A stretch of DNA of 64,000 nucleotides, taken from assembly GCA_963820965.1 (NCBI GenBank), contig CAWGCC010000031.1:496001-560000 (forward strand), read 5' to 3'. The translations under genes and the position numbers were made by a program. The notes beneath the pieces were generated by a model. That model saw nothing but the letters and a program-made list of their open reading frames with translations, was not told the origin of the DNA and searched no databases. Of this stretch, positions 41,964-50,551 are shown in pieces. Positions within the stretch are counted from its first letter, which is position 1, and each line of letters begins with the position of its first letter. Origin of the DNA: DATEDA01 sp963820965. GTDB taxonomy: Bacteria; Pseudomonadota; Gammaproteobacteria; Burkholderiales; SG8-39.

Positions 41964-42905
41964 ATGGGGATCGCTCGTTTCGTGTCTGTGGCGGCCGTCG
42001 CCGCCGCGTTCGCAGCGCCCGCCGCGGCGCAACAGGTTACTTTCATGACCGGTCCGCAGGGCGGGTCGTGGATCCCGCTCGGCGGCGCGCTGAAGGGAAT
42101 GTGGGAGAAGGAGATCTCCGGGCTGCAGATCACCCAGACGCCCGGCGCGGGCATCGCCAACGTCCGCGGCGTCGACGAGGGCAAGGCGCAGATCGGGTTC
42201 GGCAACTCGAGCACGACGGTGGACGGTATCGAAGGCCGCGCGCCCTATCCGAAAAAGACGACCAACGTGTGCCAGGTCGCCAACCTCTATCCGCAGTACT
42301 TCCAGGTCGTCGCCGCGGCCGACGCCAAGGTCAACTCGCTCGCGGACCTGAAGGGCAAGTCGGTCGTGACGCAACCGAAGGGCAACACCGCCGAGGCGGT
42401 CACGGCGATGGTGCTGCAGATCAACGGCATGACCTATCAGTCGCTGTCGAAGGTCAACTTCCAGGCCGCTTACACCGACGCGGTGGGAATGATGAAGGAC
42501 GGCCACGTGCAGGTGTTCACGCTCGGCACGACGGCGCCCGCTTCCGCGGTGATGGAGCTCGCGAGCGCTCGTGACGTGAAGCTCGTCCCGGTCGACGACC
42601 GCACGATGGCCGAGATGAAGAAGGCGAACGCCGGCTACAACAAGCTGGTCATCAAGGCCGGAACCTATCCCAAGCAGGACCGGGACGTGCCGGTGATCGG
42701 CTATTCGACGCACGTGGTCGCCGCCTGCGATCTCGCCGAGGACACGGTGTACCGGATGACGAAGGCGATGGCCGCGAACGCCGGCAGCATGGCCGCCGTC
42801 GTGAGCGCGATCACCGGCCTCACGCCGAAGGACATGGCGCTCGATATCGGCGTGCCGTTCCACAAGGGCGCGCAGAAGTTCTACAAGGAAGCCGGCGCGC
42901 TCTAG
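41964..42905 (+). CDS. TAXI-family TRAP transporter solute-binding protein
   Basis: TAXI receptors deliver organic acids or amino acids to a fused TRAP permease. The 313-residue product has a signal peptide ending AAPAAAQ, then VTFMTGPQGGSWIPLGGAL, the TAXI first-strand motif. ANVRGVDEGKAQIGFGNSST, LADLKGKSVVTQPKGNTAEAV and VPVIGYSTHVVAACDLAEDTVY follow. The ATG follows GAGGAGGAGACC. A strong hairpin separates it from the permease gene, as is common where receptor is needed in excess. Confidence 0.93.
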   Translation: MGIARFVSVAAVAAAFAAPAAAQQVTFMTGPQGGSWIPLGGALKGMWEKEISGLQITQTPGAGIANVRGVDEGKAQIGFGNSSTTVDGIEGRAPYPKKTTNVCQVANLYPQYFQVVAAADAKVNSLADLKGKSVVTQPKGNTAEAVTAMVLQINGMTYQSLSKVNFQAAYTDAVGMMKDGHVQVFTLGTTAPASAVMELASARDVKLVPVDDRTMAEMKKANAGYNKLVIKAGTYPKQDRDVPVIGYSTHVVAACDLAEDTVYRMTKAMAANAGSMAAVVSAITGLTPKDMALDIGVPFHKGAQKFYKEAGAL

Positions 42906-42931
42906 CGGCGCCTCCGCGCGCAAGGTCGGCA

Positions 42932-42959
42932 CGGGGCGGCTCATGCCGCCCCGTTTGTT
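42932..42959 (+). terminator. Hairpin followed by T-rich run between receptor and permease genes
   Basis: CGGGGCGGC and GCCGCCCCG form a perfect 9-bp stem with loop TCAT, followed by TTTGTTC. This is an intrinsic-terminator shape placed inside the operon. Partial termination would give more receptor mRNA than permease mRNA. Confidence 0.7.
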
Positions 42960-42973
42960 CTGCAGAGGGAGGA

Positions 42974-44848
42974 ATGTCCGAGCACGAGACCGCGCCCACC
43001 GCACCCGCCGGGCGCGCGCTCAGGCTGATCGTCACCGTGGTCGCGGTGGCGATGTCGCTCTACCACATGTACGTGGCGTGGTTCGGCCCGCCGGAGGCGT
43101 ACGTTTTCCGCGGCACCCACCTACTCTTCACGATGACGCTCATCTTCCTGCTGTATCCGCTCAAGCCCGGCGGCGGATGGGGCTGGCGCACGCTCGACTG
43201 GCTGCTCCTCGCCGGCTCCTGGGCGTTCATCGCGCACATCTTCGTGAACTACGAGTACGTCAACAACCGCATCATCTACATCGACGAGCTGACGCGGCTC
43301 GACATGTTCTACGCCGTGCTCGCGACCGCGCTCGTGCTCGAGGCCACGCGCCGGGTCCTCGGGTGGGCGCTCACGCTGACGGGTCTCGCCTTCCTCGCCT
43401 ATCCGCTCTTCTTCAGCAACGTCCGGCTCCCGGTGCTGATGGAGCAGGTGTACCTCTCGACCGAAGGCATCTTCGGCTCGACGCTCGGCGTGTCAGCGTC
43501 CTACGTGATGCTGTTCGTGCTGTTCGGCGCGTTCATGGAGAAGAGCGGCACCGGCCGGCTGTTCATGGACTTCGCGCTCTCGCTCGCCGGCGGGACCGCG
43601 GGCGGACCGGGCAAGGTGTCGGTGATCAGCTCGAGCCTTTTCGGCACGGTGTCGGGGAGCGCGGTGGCGAACGTCATGGTCGACGGGCCGATGACCATCC
43701 CGCTGATGAAGCGCAGCGGGTTCCGCCCGCACTTCGCCGCCGCGGTCGAGGCGACCGCCTCGACCGGCGGCCAGATCATGCCGCCGGTCATGGGCGCGGC
43801 GGCATTCGTCATGGCCGAGTTCCTCTCCGTCAGCTACTTCCAGGTCACGGTGTGGGCGATCATTCCGGCGATCCTCTACTACGTCGCGGTGTTCTTCGCG
43901 GTGCACTTCGAGGCGAAGCGCGTCGGCCTGCTCGGCGTGCCGCGGGCAGAGCTGCCGCGCTTCGTGCAGGTGATGCGAGAGCGCGGCCATCTCTTCATCC
44001 CGATCGTGATCCTGCTCTGGGGCCTGCTCGCGGGCTACAGCGCCCCGCTCTGCGCGCTCGTGGGCCTCGTCGCCTGCCTGCCGGCCGCGCTGCTCCGCAA
44101 GACGACGCGCGCGGGCATCACCTGGCGGACGGTGATCGAGGCGCTCGAGGAAGGCGCGAAGAACACGCTCTCGGTGGCGATCGCCTGCGCGTGCGCCGGC
44201 ATCATGATCGCCGCGGTGACGATCACCGGCGCCGGGATCAGCTTCACCCAGGTCGTCCTCGAGCTGTCGCAGAACTCGCTCGTGCTCGCGCTCGTGCTGA
44301 CCGCGATCGCCGGGATCGTCCTCGGCCTCGGCCTGCCCACGACGCCGTCGTACATCATGATGGTCGCGCTGCTCGTGCCGGCGATCGTCAAGCTCGGCAC
44401 CCCGGTGCCGGCGGCGCACATGTTCGCGTTCTACTTCGCCATCCTGTCGGCGATCACCCCGCCGGTTGCGCTCGCTGTGTTTGCCGCCGCGAGCCTCGCC
44501 AAGGCGAACATGTGGGACGCCGGCTGGGCGGCGATGCGCGTTGGCGCGGTCGGCTACATCGTGCCGTTCATGTTCGTCTACGAGCCCGCGCTGCTGATGA
44601 TCGGCCCGTGGCAGACTACCGCCGCCGCGTTCGTGAGCGCGACGGTCGGCGTCATCGCGCTCGCCGCGAGCCTGCACGGTTACCTGCTCGCGCCGCTCGC
44701 GATGTGGCAGCGGGCGGTGCTGTTCGCCGGCGCCATTCTGCTCATCGTCCCCGAGCTGATCAGCTCGATCGTCGGCGCTGCGATCCTCGCGACGATCGGC
44801 GGCATGCAGCTTTCCTCGCGGCGCCGGCGTACGGAGCCCGCCGCGTAG
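42974..44848 (+). CDS. TRAP transporter permease, fused small and large subunits (4TM/12TM)
   Basis: The 624-residue polytopic protein combines the DctQ-like small and DctM-like large subunits, the usual partner of TAXI receptors. Visible parts are an N-terminal four-helix region (about 1-150) and a large subunit with LSLAGGTAGGPGKVSVISSS, GTVSGSAVANVMVDGPMTIP and EATASTGGQIMPPVMGAAAF. A second half repeat carries GLGLPTTPSYIMMVALLVPA and AILSAITPPVALAVFAAASL. These motifs form the sodium and substrate sites in the family. Transport is Na-driven uptake. Confidence 0.95.
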   Translation: MSEHETAPTAPAGRALRLIVTVVAVAMSLYHMYVAWFGPPEAYVFRGTHLLFTMTLIFLLYPLKPGGGWGWRTLDWLLLAGSWAFIAHIFVNYEYVNNRIIYIDELTRLDMFYAVLATALVLEATRRVLGWALTLTGLAFLAYPLFFSNVRLPVLMEQVYLSTEGIFGSTLGVSASYVMLFVLFGAFMEKSGTGRLFMDFALSLAGGTAGGPGKVSVISSSLFGTVSGSAVANVMVDGPMTIPLMKRSGFRPHFAAAVEATASTGGQIMPPVMGAAAFVMAEFLSVSYFQVTVWAIIPAILYYVAVFFAVHFEAKRVGLLGVPRAELPRFVQVMRERGHLFIPIVILLWGLLAGYSAPLCALVGLVACLPAALLRKTTRAGITWRTVIEALEEGAKNTLSVAIACACAGIMIAAVTITGAGISFTQVVLELSQNSLVLALVLTAIAGIVLGLGLPTTPSYIMMVALLVPAIVKLGTPVPAAHMFAFYFAILSAITPPVALAVFAAASLAKANMWDAGWAAMRVGAVGYIVPFMFVYEPALLMIGPWQTTAAAFVSATVGVIALAASLHGYLLAPLAMWQRAVLFAGAILLIVPELISSIVGAAILATIGGMQLSSRRRRTEPAA

Positions 44849-44852
44849 GCAG

Positions 44853-46055
44853 ATGACTGGCCGCACCAGCTGGCCCGGGGTCGCGGCCGCGCTCCTCGCC
44901 GGCATCGTCGCCGCCGCCTATGTCGGCAAGCTTCCGCCGGCTCTTCCCGCGCTCAAGACCGAGTTCGACCTCTCGCTCGTCGAAGCGGGCTGGGTGGTCT
45001 CGACCTTCAACACCGTCGCGCTCGCTGCGGCGGTCGGCTTCGGGCTCGCCGCCGACCGCATCGGTGCGTTCCGCTTCGCGCTCGCCGGCCTCGCGCTCCT
45101 CGTCGCCGGCGGCCTGGGCGGGGCGGCCGCGCCGTCGGGCGCCTGGCTCATCGCGTCGCGCGCGGTCGAAGGCGCCGGGCTGCTCGCGGCGACGGTTTCG
45201 GCGGCGGCGCTGATCTTCGCCGCGACCGCGGCCGGCGACCGGAAGCTCACTCTCGGCATCTGGAGCACCTACATGCCGTTCGGCATGGCGGTCACGATGG
45301 TGGCTGCGCCGGCGCTGATCGACGCGGTCGGCTGGCGCGGCCTGTGGCTCGCCGTGGTCGCGGCGACGGTCGCGGCCGGCGCCGCGCTCGCCGCCCAGCG
45401 CAGGAACTACCCGCAGGCACCGCCCTCCGGCCGCACGTTCGGCGCGATCGTCGCCGGACTGCGCCAGCCCGGGCCGTGGTGGAACTCGCTGGTAATGGCT
45501 TTCTACGCCGCCCAATGGAGCGGCGTGATGGTCTGGCTGCCGACCTTCCTCTTGCAGACCCGCGGCACGTCGCTCGCTGCCGCATCGCTCGTCACCGCCG
45601 CAGTCGTCGCGATCAACGTGCCGGGGAACCTTACCGGCGCGTGGCTCATGCAGCGGCACATGCCGCGGGGCCTCATCGTGTGCGCGGCCGCGGTCATGAT
45701 GGGGGCATTCGCGGTCGGCATTTTCGCGGAGGGCGCGCCCGACTGGCTGCGGTTCGCGTCCTGCCTCGCCTTCTCGTACGCCGGTGGCGTCATCCCCGCC
45801 GTGTCGTTCGCCGCGCAGAGCCATGCACGGTCGCAGTCGCAGGTCGCGAGCCTGCAGGGACTGATGATGCAGCTCTCGAACGTCGGCCAGTTTGTCGGCC
45901 CACTGGCGGTCGCCGCGGCGGTGTCGGCGAGCGGCCGCTGGGGCGACGCCGTCTACGTGATGGTCGCCGCCGCCGCGCTTACGTTCGCCTGCGGGCTGGC
46001 GGTCGCGCGGGAGAGCGCCGGCCAGTTGCCGGCACCGCCTGATCGTTTGCGCTGA
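44853..46055 (+). CDS. MFS transporter (CynX/NimT-like)
   Basis: The 400-residue product has about twelve hydrophobic helices. The loop between helices 2 and 3 reads GLAADRIGAFR, the major facilitator motif. It begins 4 bases after the TRAP permease gene, so the two transport systems share a transcript. Substrate is unknown; CynX/NimT relatives carry cyanate, nitrite or 2-nitroimidazole, but many anions are possible. No sign of truncation. Confidence 0.85.
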   Translation: MTGRTSWPGVAAALLAGIVAAAYVGKLPPALPALKTEFDLSLVEAGWVVSTFNTVALAAAVGFGLAADRIGAFRFALAGLALLVAGGLGGAAAPSGAWLIASRAVEGAGLLAATVSAAALIFAATAAGDRKLTLGIWSTYMPFGMAVTMVAAPALIDAVGWRGLWLAVVAATVAAGAALAAQRRNYPQAPPSGRTFGAIVAGLRQPGPWWNSLVMAFYAAQWSGVMVWLPTFLLQTRGTSLAAASLVTAAVVAINVPGNLTGAWLMQRHMPRGLIVCAAAVMMGAFAVGIFAEGAPDWLRFASCLAFSYAGGVIPAVSFAAQSHARSQSQVASLQGLMMQLSNVGQFVGPLAVAAAVSASGRWGDAVYVMVAAAALTFACGLAVARESAGQLPAPPDRLR

Positions 46056-46119
46056 ATCAAATGCCGCCCGCGGCGGCGTGCCAGCATGGTTCGATAGGAC
46101 AGCTCGCGTGGAGGAAACC

Positions 46120-46958
46120 ATGCCGTACAAGACGATCCTCGTCCATCTCGACGTCGGCGCGCGCACCGGCGCCCGGCTCGATCTCGCCTGCCGACTCGCT
46201 ACCCGGTTCGATGCCCATCTCGTCGGCGTGCACGCGCTCACGGAGATCCGACTGCCCGGCTATGCGGCGGTGATGACGGGCCAGAGCGACCAGCTCGCCG
46301 AGTTCCAGGCCCACGCGGCGGCCGAGCTCCGGGAGCGGAGCGAAGCGCTGTTCCGGAAGCGCGTCCAGGCCGCCGGACTCATCAAGACCGAGTACCGCGC
46401 GAGCCGCGCGGACGCGCTTGCGGCGGTGCCGCTGCATGCCCGCTACGCCGACCTCGTCGTCGCCGGCCAGCCGGACGCGAAGGACGCGAGCGGCGTCGAG
46501 CCCGATTTCGTCGAACGGCTGCTGCTCGCCGCCGGCCGGCCGGTGCTCGTCGTCCCGTACGCGGGCAATTTCAGCGATACCGGGCAAGCGGGTGCTCGTC
46601 GCCTGGAACGCAAGCCGCGAGGCGATCCGCGCGCTGACCGACTCGATCCCGCTGCTCCGCGAGGCCGAGTCGGTGCACGTCATCGCGTTCGATCCGGCCG
46701 CGGCGGTGCACGGCGAGGTGCCGGGCGCCGATATCGGCCTCTACCTCGCCCGCCACGGCGATCAAGGTGACCGTGTCCCAGCAGAGCGCGCCGGACGTCG
46801 ACGTCGGCAATCAGCTGCTATCGCGCGCGGCCGATCTCGATGCCGACCTGATCGTGATGGGCGCCTGGGGCCACTCGCGGCTGCAGGAGCTGGTGATGGG
46901 CGGCGTGACGCAGACGATCCTGCAGTCGATGACCGTACCGGTGCTGATGTCGCATTGA
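46120..46958 (+). CDS. Universal stress protein with two UspA domains, interrupted by two frameshifts
   Basis: The coding line starts MPYKTILVHLDVGARTGARL after GAGGAAACC. It breaks near 46582 and again near 46760. Reading the three frames together gives a continuous tandem UspA protein: first domain to VLVVPYAGNFSDT, second from GKRVLVAWNASREAIRAL, and the end DLIVMGAWGHSRLQELVMGG...MTVPVLMSH with the ATP-binding GxxGHSR region. Both breaks are repaired by removing one G. The protein is probably intact in the organism. Function: general stress/ATP-binding protein. Confidence 0.8.
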
Positions 46959-46996
46959 TCCGGCGCACCGCGCCGTCCTGAAGCGGTGCGCGCGGC

Positions 46997-47617
46997 TCAC
47001 TTCTTCTTCGGTGCCGCTGCCGCCGGCTTCGGCGCGGGCTCGACGGACAGGGCGAGTGCCTCGGTGTAGGTCACCTCGACCTCATCGCCCTTCTTCACCA
47101 CCTTGAAGTGATCGGGGTTCTGCACTTCGAGCTCGACGACGTTGCCGCGCGGGCCCCGGAGCGTGATGGTCTTCTTCTTCGGGTCCACGGCGATCACGTC
47201 CGCTAGCGCCGTGACCTGTCGCGCGACCGCGGCGGCGGGCCGTTCGCCCGCTTGCGCCCGCGCGGCGGCCTCGCTCGCGCTCACGGGCGCGCCGCCCTTG
47301 GTCTTCTTGAGCTCGAGCGTGAGCGCCTGCGCGTAGCGCGCGACCACGAAGTCGCCGAGCTTGATCCGGTCGAAGTTCTTGACCTCGTCGCCGGCGACGA
47401 GGTCGACGACGTTGCCCTTCGGCCCCTTCAGCGTCACCGTGCGGGTCGCCTTGTCGATGCCCACGACCTGGGCGGAGAGCTCCGCCGCACGGGCGATCGT
47501 GGCCTTGCCCTGCTCGCTCGCGACGACCGCACCGCCCGTGGCGGGGGGCTGCTGGGCAAAGACGCTCGCGGCGAACGCCGCAGCGAACAGGAAGGAAGCG
47601 AGGGGTGTCTTGATCTT
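46997..47617 (-). CDS. Secreted protein with two copies of a ~50-residue module; start codon not evident
   Basis: About 206 residues. An N-terminal signal peptide is visible (KIKTPLASFLFAAAFAASVFA, cleaved before QQPP), but no ATG, GTG or TTG precedes it in frame. The expected start codon at 47620-47618 reads CCG, behind AGAGGATTACG. An internal GTG at 47464 would lose the signal. Two modules follow: VGIDKATRTVTLKGPKGNVV...GDFVVARYAQALTLEL and IAVDPKKKTITLRGPRGNVV...GDEVEVTYTEALALSV, joined by an Ala-rich linker. The C-terminus is Lys/Pro/Ala rich. It is a paralogue of the lipoprotein at 48273-48857. Function unknown; the fold looks like a small beta-barrel. Confidence 0.7.
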   Translation of the reverse strand, partial: KIKTPLASFLFAAAFAASVFAQQPPATGGAVVASEQGKATIARAAELSAQVVGIDKATRTVTLKGPKGNVVDLVAGDEVKNFDRIKLGDFVVARYAQALTLELKKTKGGAPVSASEAAARAQAGERPAAAVARQVTALADVIAVDPKKKTITLRGPRGNVVELEVQNPDHFKVVKKGDEVEVTYTEALALSVEPAPKPAAAAPKKK

Positions 47618-48272
47618 CGGGGCGTAATCCTCTGCGTTGATGGAGGGAAAGAACCCGCGAGCGGCCGGCGGGGCCGTCCGGGGTGGAGCAGGGCGCCGAG
47701 CACGACCACTTCACCTGCCGTTTCCTGTTGCACCTTCCACCTCCTTCATGAAGGGGTGGGGAGATTCCAATTGTCCGAAGTGGGGAGTTTAGAATTGCCG
47801 CTGACAGGCCGATACCAGGTTCGATGCAGCACTCATGATCGCGTGAATTTTCGGTCGCCCGCCGAGGGCGCCGGGCAACAGGGGCGCGATGTTACCGCAG
47901 CGCAGCGTCCGGGGTTTGACTTGTCGCGGGCGCGGAGCGGACGTGCGCGCAGGACGAGCGCCGTGCGCTCAGGCGGATGGCGCGTGCATCCATCGGCCGG
48001 GCGTGTCCTCCGCGATGGATCACCGGCGCGACCGCGTCGACAGCGCGTTGGCGGCGGCCGCCTGGGGAAGAAAAGGCCTGCAGCGCGTGCAACGAAGGGG
48101 TTAGGACGCTGAGGAGGAGGAGCAGCCCCAAGAGCACCATAACCAACCGCAAGGCAGCAGGGTTGAAACCGGAACATCGAGGTTCTCCGGACGGGCACGT
48201 TTCCCCGGGCGCGATTCGTGGTGTCCATGATCGCGCGCGGGGGGACGTCGGACGGCACGGCTGCTTCCAGCG
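47618..48272. other. Spacer between the two repeat-module genes
   Basis: On the minus strand GTG at 47733 has an excellent ribosome site (AAGGAGGTGGAAG), but the frame it opens is low-complexity and not recognisable. This may be the displaced start of the downstream secreted protein. A palindrome CCTTCATGAAGG lies just upstream (about 47743-47754). The rest contains one possible small secreted-protein ORF (47892-48140) and no other gene I can support. Confidence 0.4.
47892..48140 (-). CDS. Possible small secreted protein
   Basis: An 82-codon ORF begins VLLGLLLLLSVLTPSLHALQA after the initiator Met, a convincing signal peptide or membrane helix. The remainder is Arg, Ala and Ser rich without conserved features. 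There is no strong ribosome site before the ATG, and a TTG lies four codons upstream. The hydrophobic start in DNA that otherwise gives Arg-rich noise is the only reason to list it. Confidence 0.25.
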   Translation of the reverse strand: MVLLGLLLLLSVLTPSLHALQAFSSPGGRRQRAVDAVAPVIHRGGHARPMDARAIRLSARRSSCAHVRSAPATSQTPDAALR

Positions 48273-48857
48273 CTACTTCGCCGGTTCGACGCTGACCGCG
48301 AAGGCCTCACGGAAGGTGACCTGGACTTCGTCGCCGGGCTTCAGGCCGCGGATGAACTCGCGCGCCTTGGGATCGGTCACCTTGATCCGCCGGTTGTAGC
48401 CGCGCGGCCCGGTGACCTCGACGACGTTCTGGAACGTGTCGACGGCGTAGATCTTCACCGGCAGGCGCACCTCGTCGACCACCCCCGCTCCGGGCCGCTC
48501 CCCGGGCGCGGCGCGCGCGGAGAGGGTGCTCACGCCCGCCGAACCCGTCCCGGGCTTCACGACCTCCGCGAGAAGCGCTTCCTGATAGCTGACCGTTACG
48601 CGATCGCCGACTCTCACCTGCGGGAGGTTGCGCACCTCGGACCCCGCCTTGACGACCAGGCTGCGCCCGTCGGCCGCCTTCAGGGTCACGAGGCGGCTCG
48701 ACAAGTCGATCGCCTCGACCGTAGCGACCGCCTTCTGAGTCTCGGTAATCTCGAGCGGCGCGGGCGTCTGCGCGCAGCCGGCGGCAAGCGCGACGAGGGC
48801 GGCGGCGAGGGCACTCGCCCCGCGCCGTTTGCGATCGGTCAGAAAGAACGCGTGCAT
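48273..48857 (-). CDS. Lipoprotein with two copies of the same ~50-residue module
   Basis: The 194-residue product has a type II signal with lipobox LAAGC (AALVALAAGCAQTP) and should be membrane-anchored by its cysteine. Module 1 is VEAIDLSSRLVTLKAADG...VGDRVTVSYQEALLAEV. Module 2 is IYAVDTFQNVVEVTGPRG...PGDEVQVTFREAFAVSV. Both match the modules of the protein at 46997-47617 in order and spacing: aspartate, strand, Gly turn, GD-V-V strand, EA-A end. The ATG at 48857 follows AAAAGGAGC. No known function; tandem presence suggests an envelope complex or simple duplication. Confidence 0.8.
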   Translation of the reverse strand: MHAFFLTDRKRRGASALAAALVALAAGCAQTPAPLEITETQKAVATVEAIDLSSRLVTLKAADGRSLVVKAGSEVRNLPQVRVGDRVTVSYQEALLAEVVKPGTGSAGVSTLSARAAPGERPGAGVVDEVRLPVKIYAVDTFQNVVEVTGPRGYNRRIKVTDPKAREFIRGLKPGDEVQVTFREAFAVSVEPAK

Positions 48858-49310
48858 TGATGTGCTCCTTTTCAGGAATGAATTGCGGTGGTGGGAACGC
48901 AGGCGCAAGCCGCCCAGGGTCACCGACGGCCGATGTTACAGCTGGGGTCCGTCCCCGGCTCGAAGAAGCACCCGTGGCGCGCCGCGCACGGTACAGGCGC
49001 GCCTGCGGGCGCGTGACGGCCCGCCTCACACGAGCGGTTTGCGAGCATAGTCAGAAAGCGTGCAAGCACGTCCATAGGCCGACGGTCATCGGGAGTCACG
49101 AAAGCGGGGAGCACTGCGATGCTAGGACGAGTCGCCACGGGAACCTGTCCGGTACACGACAGTTCCCGCCGGCAAATACGGATACGGATGCGGGCCGCAT
49201 AGGCCGAATGGCCCAACTGCCCGTTCCTAGGAGCCGCCGACGGCGATCCATCGCGGGTTGGCGCTGTCCTCGTCGGCCCGCAAGCTACGCTTTGCCCGTT
49301 GCTGCTACGG
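48858..49310. other. Intergenic region with a diverged copy of an element found beside ompA
   Basis: No credible gene. On the plus strand 49116-49164 resembles 56760-56809 and 58339-58388, sharing the core ACCTGTCCGG and flanking blocks; about three quarters of positions match by eye. The remainder is upstream DNA of the lipoprotein gene, including TGTAACAT on the minus strand about 75 bases before its start, a possible -10 region. Confidence 0.4.
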
Positions 49311-49973
49311 TCACCTCGCCGAGTTCCTTGGAGTTGCCGTCACTGCGAATCGCAGCTCCGCGACGGTCGTCTGCGCTTCGGGGAGAAGGTCCGCGCGACC
49401 CTCGGAGCGCGCTAGCCGCAGGGCTTCCGACGCAAGGGCGAGCGCCTGTTCGCGGTCGCCCTGGGTCGCGTGGACCTTGGCGAGGGTGATGCGGGCGCTC
49501 ACCGCCTTCGGGTCCCGCCGGATGACCTCCTGCAACATCCGCTCCCCCTTGACGGCGTCCCCTCCGAGAACCGCCGGGAGCCTGACCAGGAAGGTCGCCT
49601 TGGAGGAAAGGGCATCCAGATGCCCCGGATTCAGTTCCAGGGTCCGGTCGAGCGCGGCCATCATCTGCCTGAATCCGAACACTGCGGAGAGGTTCTCTCC
49701 ATCGATGCGCATCTGCTCGCCGAGACTGCAGAAAAGCGCGAAATGCGCGTCGGCAAGCTGGGCATCTGCGGCCACCGCGCGTTCCGCGAGCGTCTGGCTC
49801 TGCTGAAAATGGGTCAGGCGCACCGCGCGCTCCTTCGCCGCCCGTCCAAGGTCGCATTCCTTCTGCGCCGCTGCGCTCAACTCCGCGGCTGAATTCTGCG
49901 CCAGCGCGATCCCGGAAGGGACGCACAAAAGAGCCAGCAAGACACCGAGAACCCAACTCCTAATCGCGCTCAT
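49311..49973 (-). CDS. Periplasmic TPR-like protein
   Basis: The 220-residue product has a Sec signal (VLGVLLALLCVPSGIALAQ). A helical-repeat region follows: QTLAERAVAADAQLADAHFAL, MMAALDRTLELNPGHLDALS, GERMLQEVIRRDPKAVSARI and REQALALASEALRLARSEG. The Asn-Pro-Gly and Asp-Pro-Lys turns and spacing of about 34 residues fit tetratricopeptide repeats. Such proteins are scaffolds for envelope complexes; TatT-like proteins of TRAP systems are one comparison. No partner is obvious. Confidence 0.75.
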   Translation of the reverse strand: MSAIRSWVLGVLLALLCVPSGIALAQNSAAELSAAAQKECDLGRAAKERAVRLTHFQQSQTLAERAVAADAQLADAHFALFCSLGEQMRIDGENLSAVFGFRQMMAALDRTLELNPGHLDALSSKATFLVRLPAVLGGDAVKGERMLQEVIRRDPKAVSARITLAKVHATQGDREQALALASEALRLARSEGRADLLPEAQTTVAELRFAVTATPRNSAR

Positions 49974-50230
49974 GATTCTTCCGCTTTCGTTTCAGTTATC
50001 TTTGACCTCTCTCTGCGTTCGCGAGCCCATCCTGGGACAGCGAGGGCAATGCCGTGAACCGACCCTTTCGGGCGGCCAGCCGCTTCGCGCCCCGGCACGC
50101 GCGCTACGGGTTGCAAACGCTCGGCGCGGACATCATCGAGAGTACATCGGCTCAGCTTTTCCGTGCCGTCGAGCGACTCCTGCCGCACTTCAGGGTGAGC
50201 CTGCGCGGGCGGGTGCGGAACCACTAACAA

Positions 50231-50408
50231 TCAAACCTGCCCTCGCGGGGCGCTTTCGTCTCGTTCCGGTCGCCGCGGCCGCGGTGGCCGCGGCCCCACG
50301 ACTGCGGAGTGCCACTTCACCCCGTGCCAGACGCCGTTGACGCCGTCGCCGTTCTTGTCGCCGGTCTTCGTGTCCTTGGGAAAGGTGTAGAGCGGAAACC
50401 TCCATCGT
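50231..50408 (-). pseudogene. C-terminal remnant of a COG4315-type lipoprotein (YxFxxD repeat)
   Basis: On the minus strand the frame ending with TGA at 50231 reads RFPLYTFPKDTKTGDKNGDG then VNGVWHGVKWHSAVV. LYTFPKDT and TGDxxGDGVNGVWH are the signature of the repeat in predicted lipoproteins of the secreted-repeat family. No start codon or signal lies upstream in frame. Only the last repeat survives. The rest of the 578-base stretch 49974-50551 shows no other gene. Confidence 0.5.
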
Positions 50409-50551
50409 CGGAATCGGCGGTCGATCCACGTATGCTAGGTCAATCAGCCGCACACACCTGTCTGCCGGACGACAACTGCCCCGAGCGACGCCCGCTCGCA
50501 CCGACTCGCCCGGTGGCGGAACCATCTCACGCGCGCCACGGAAACTGCTCC

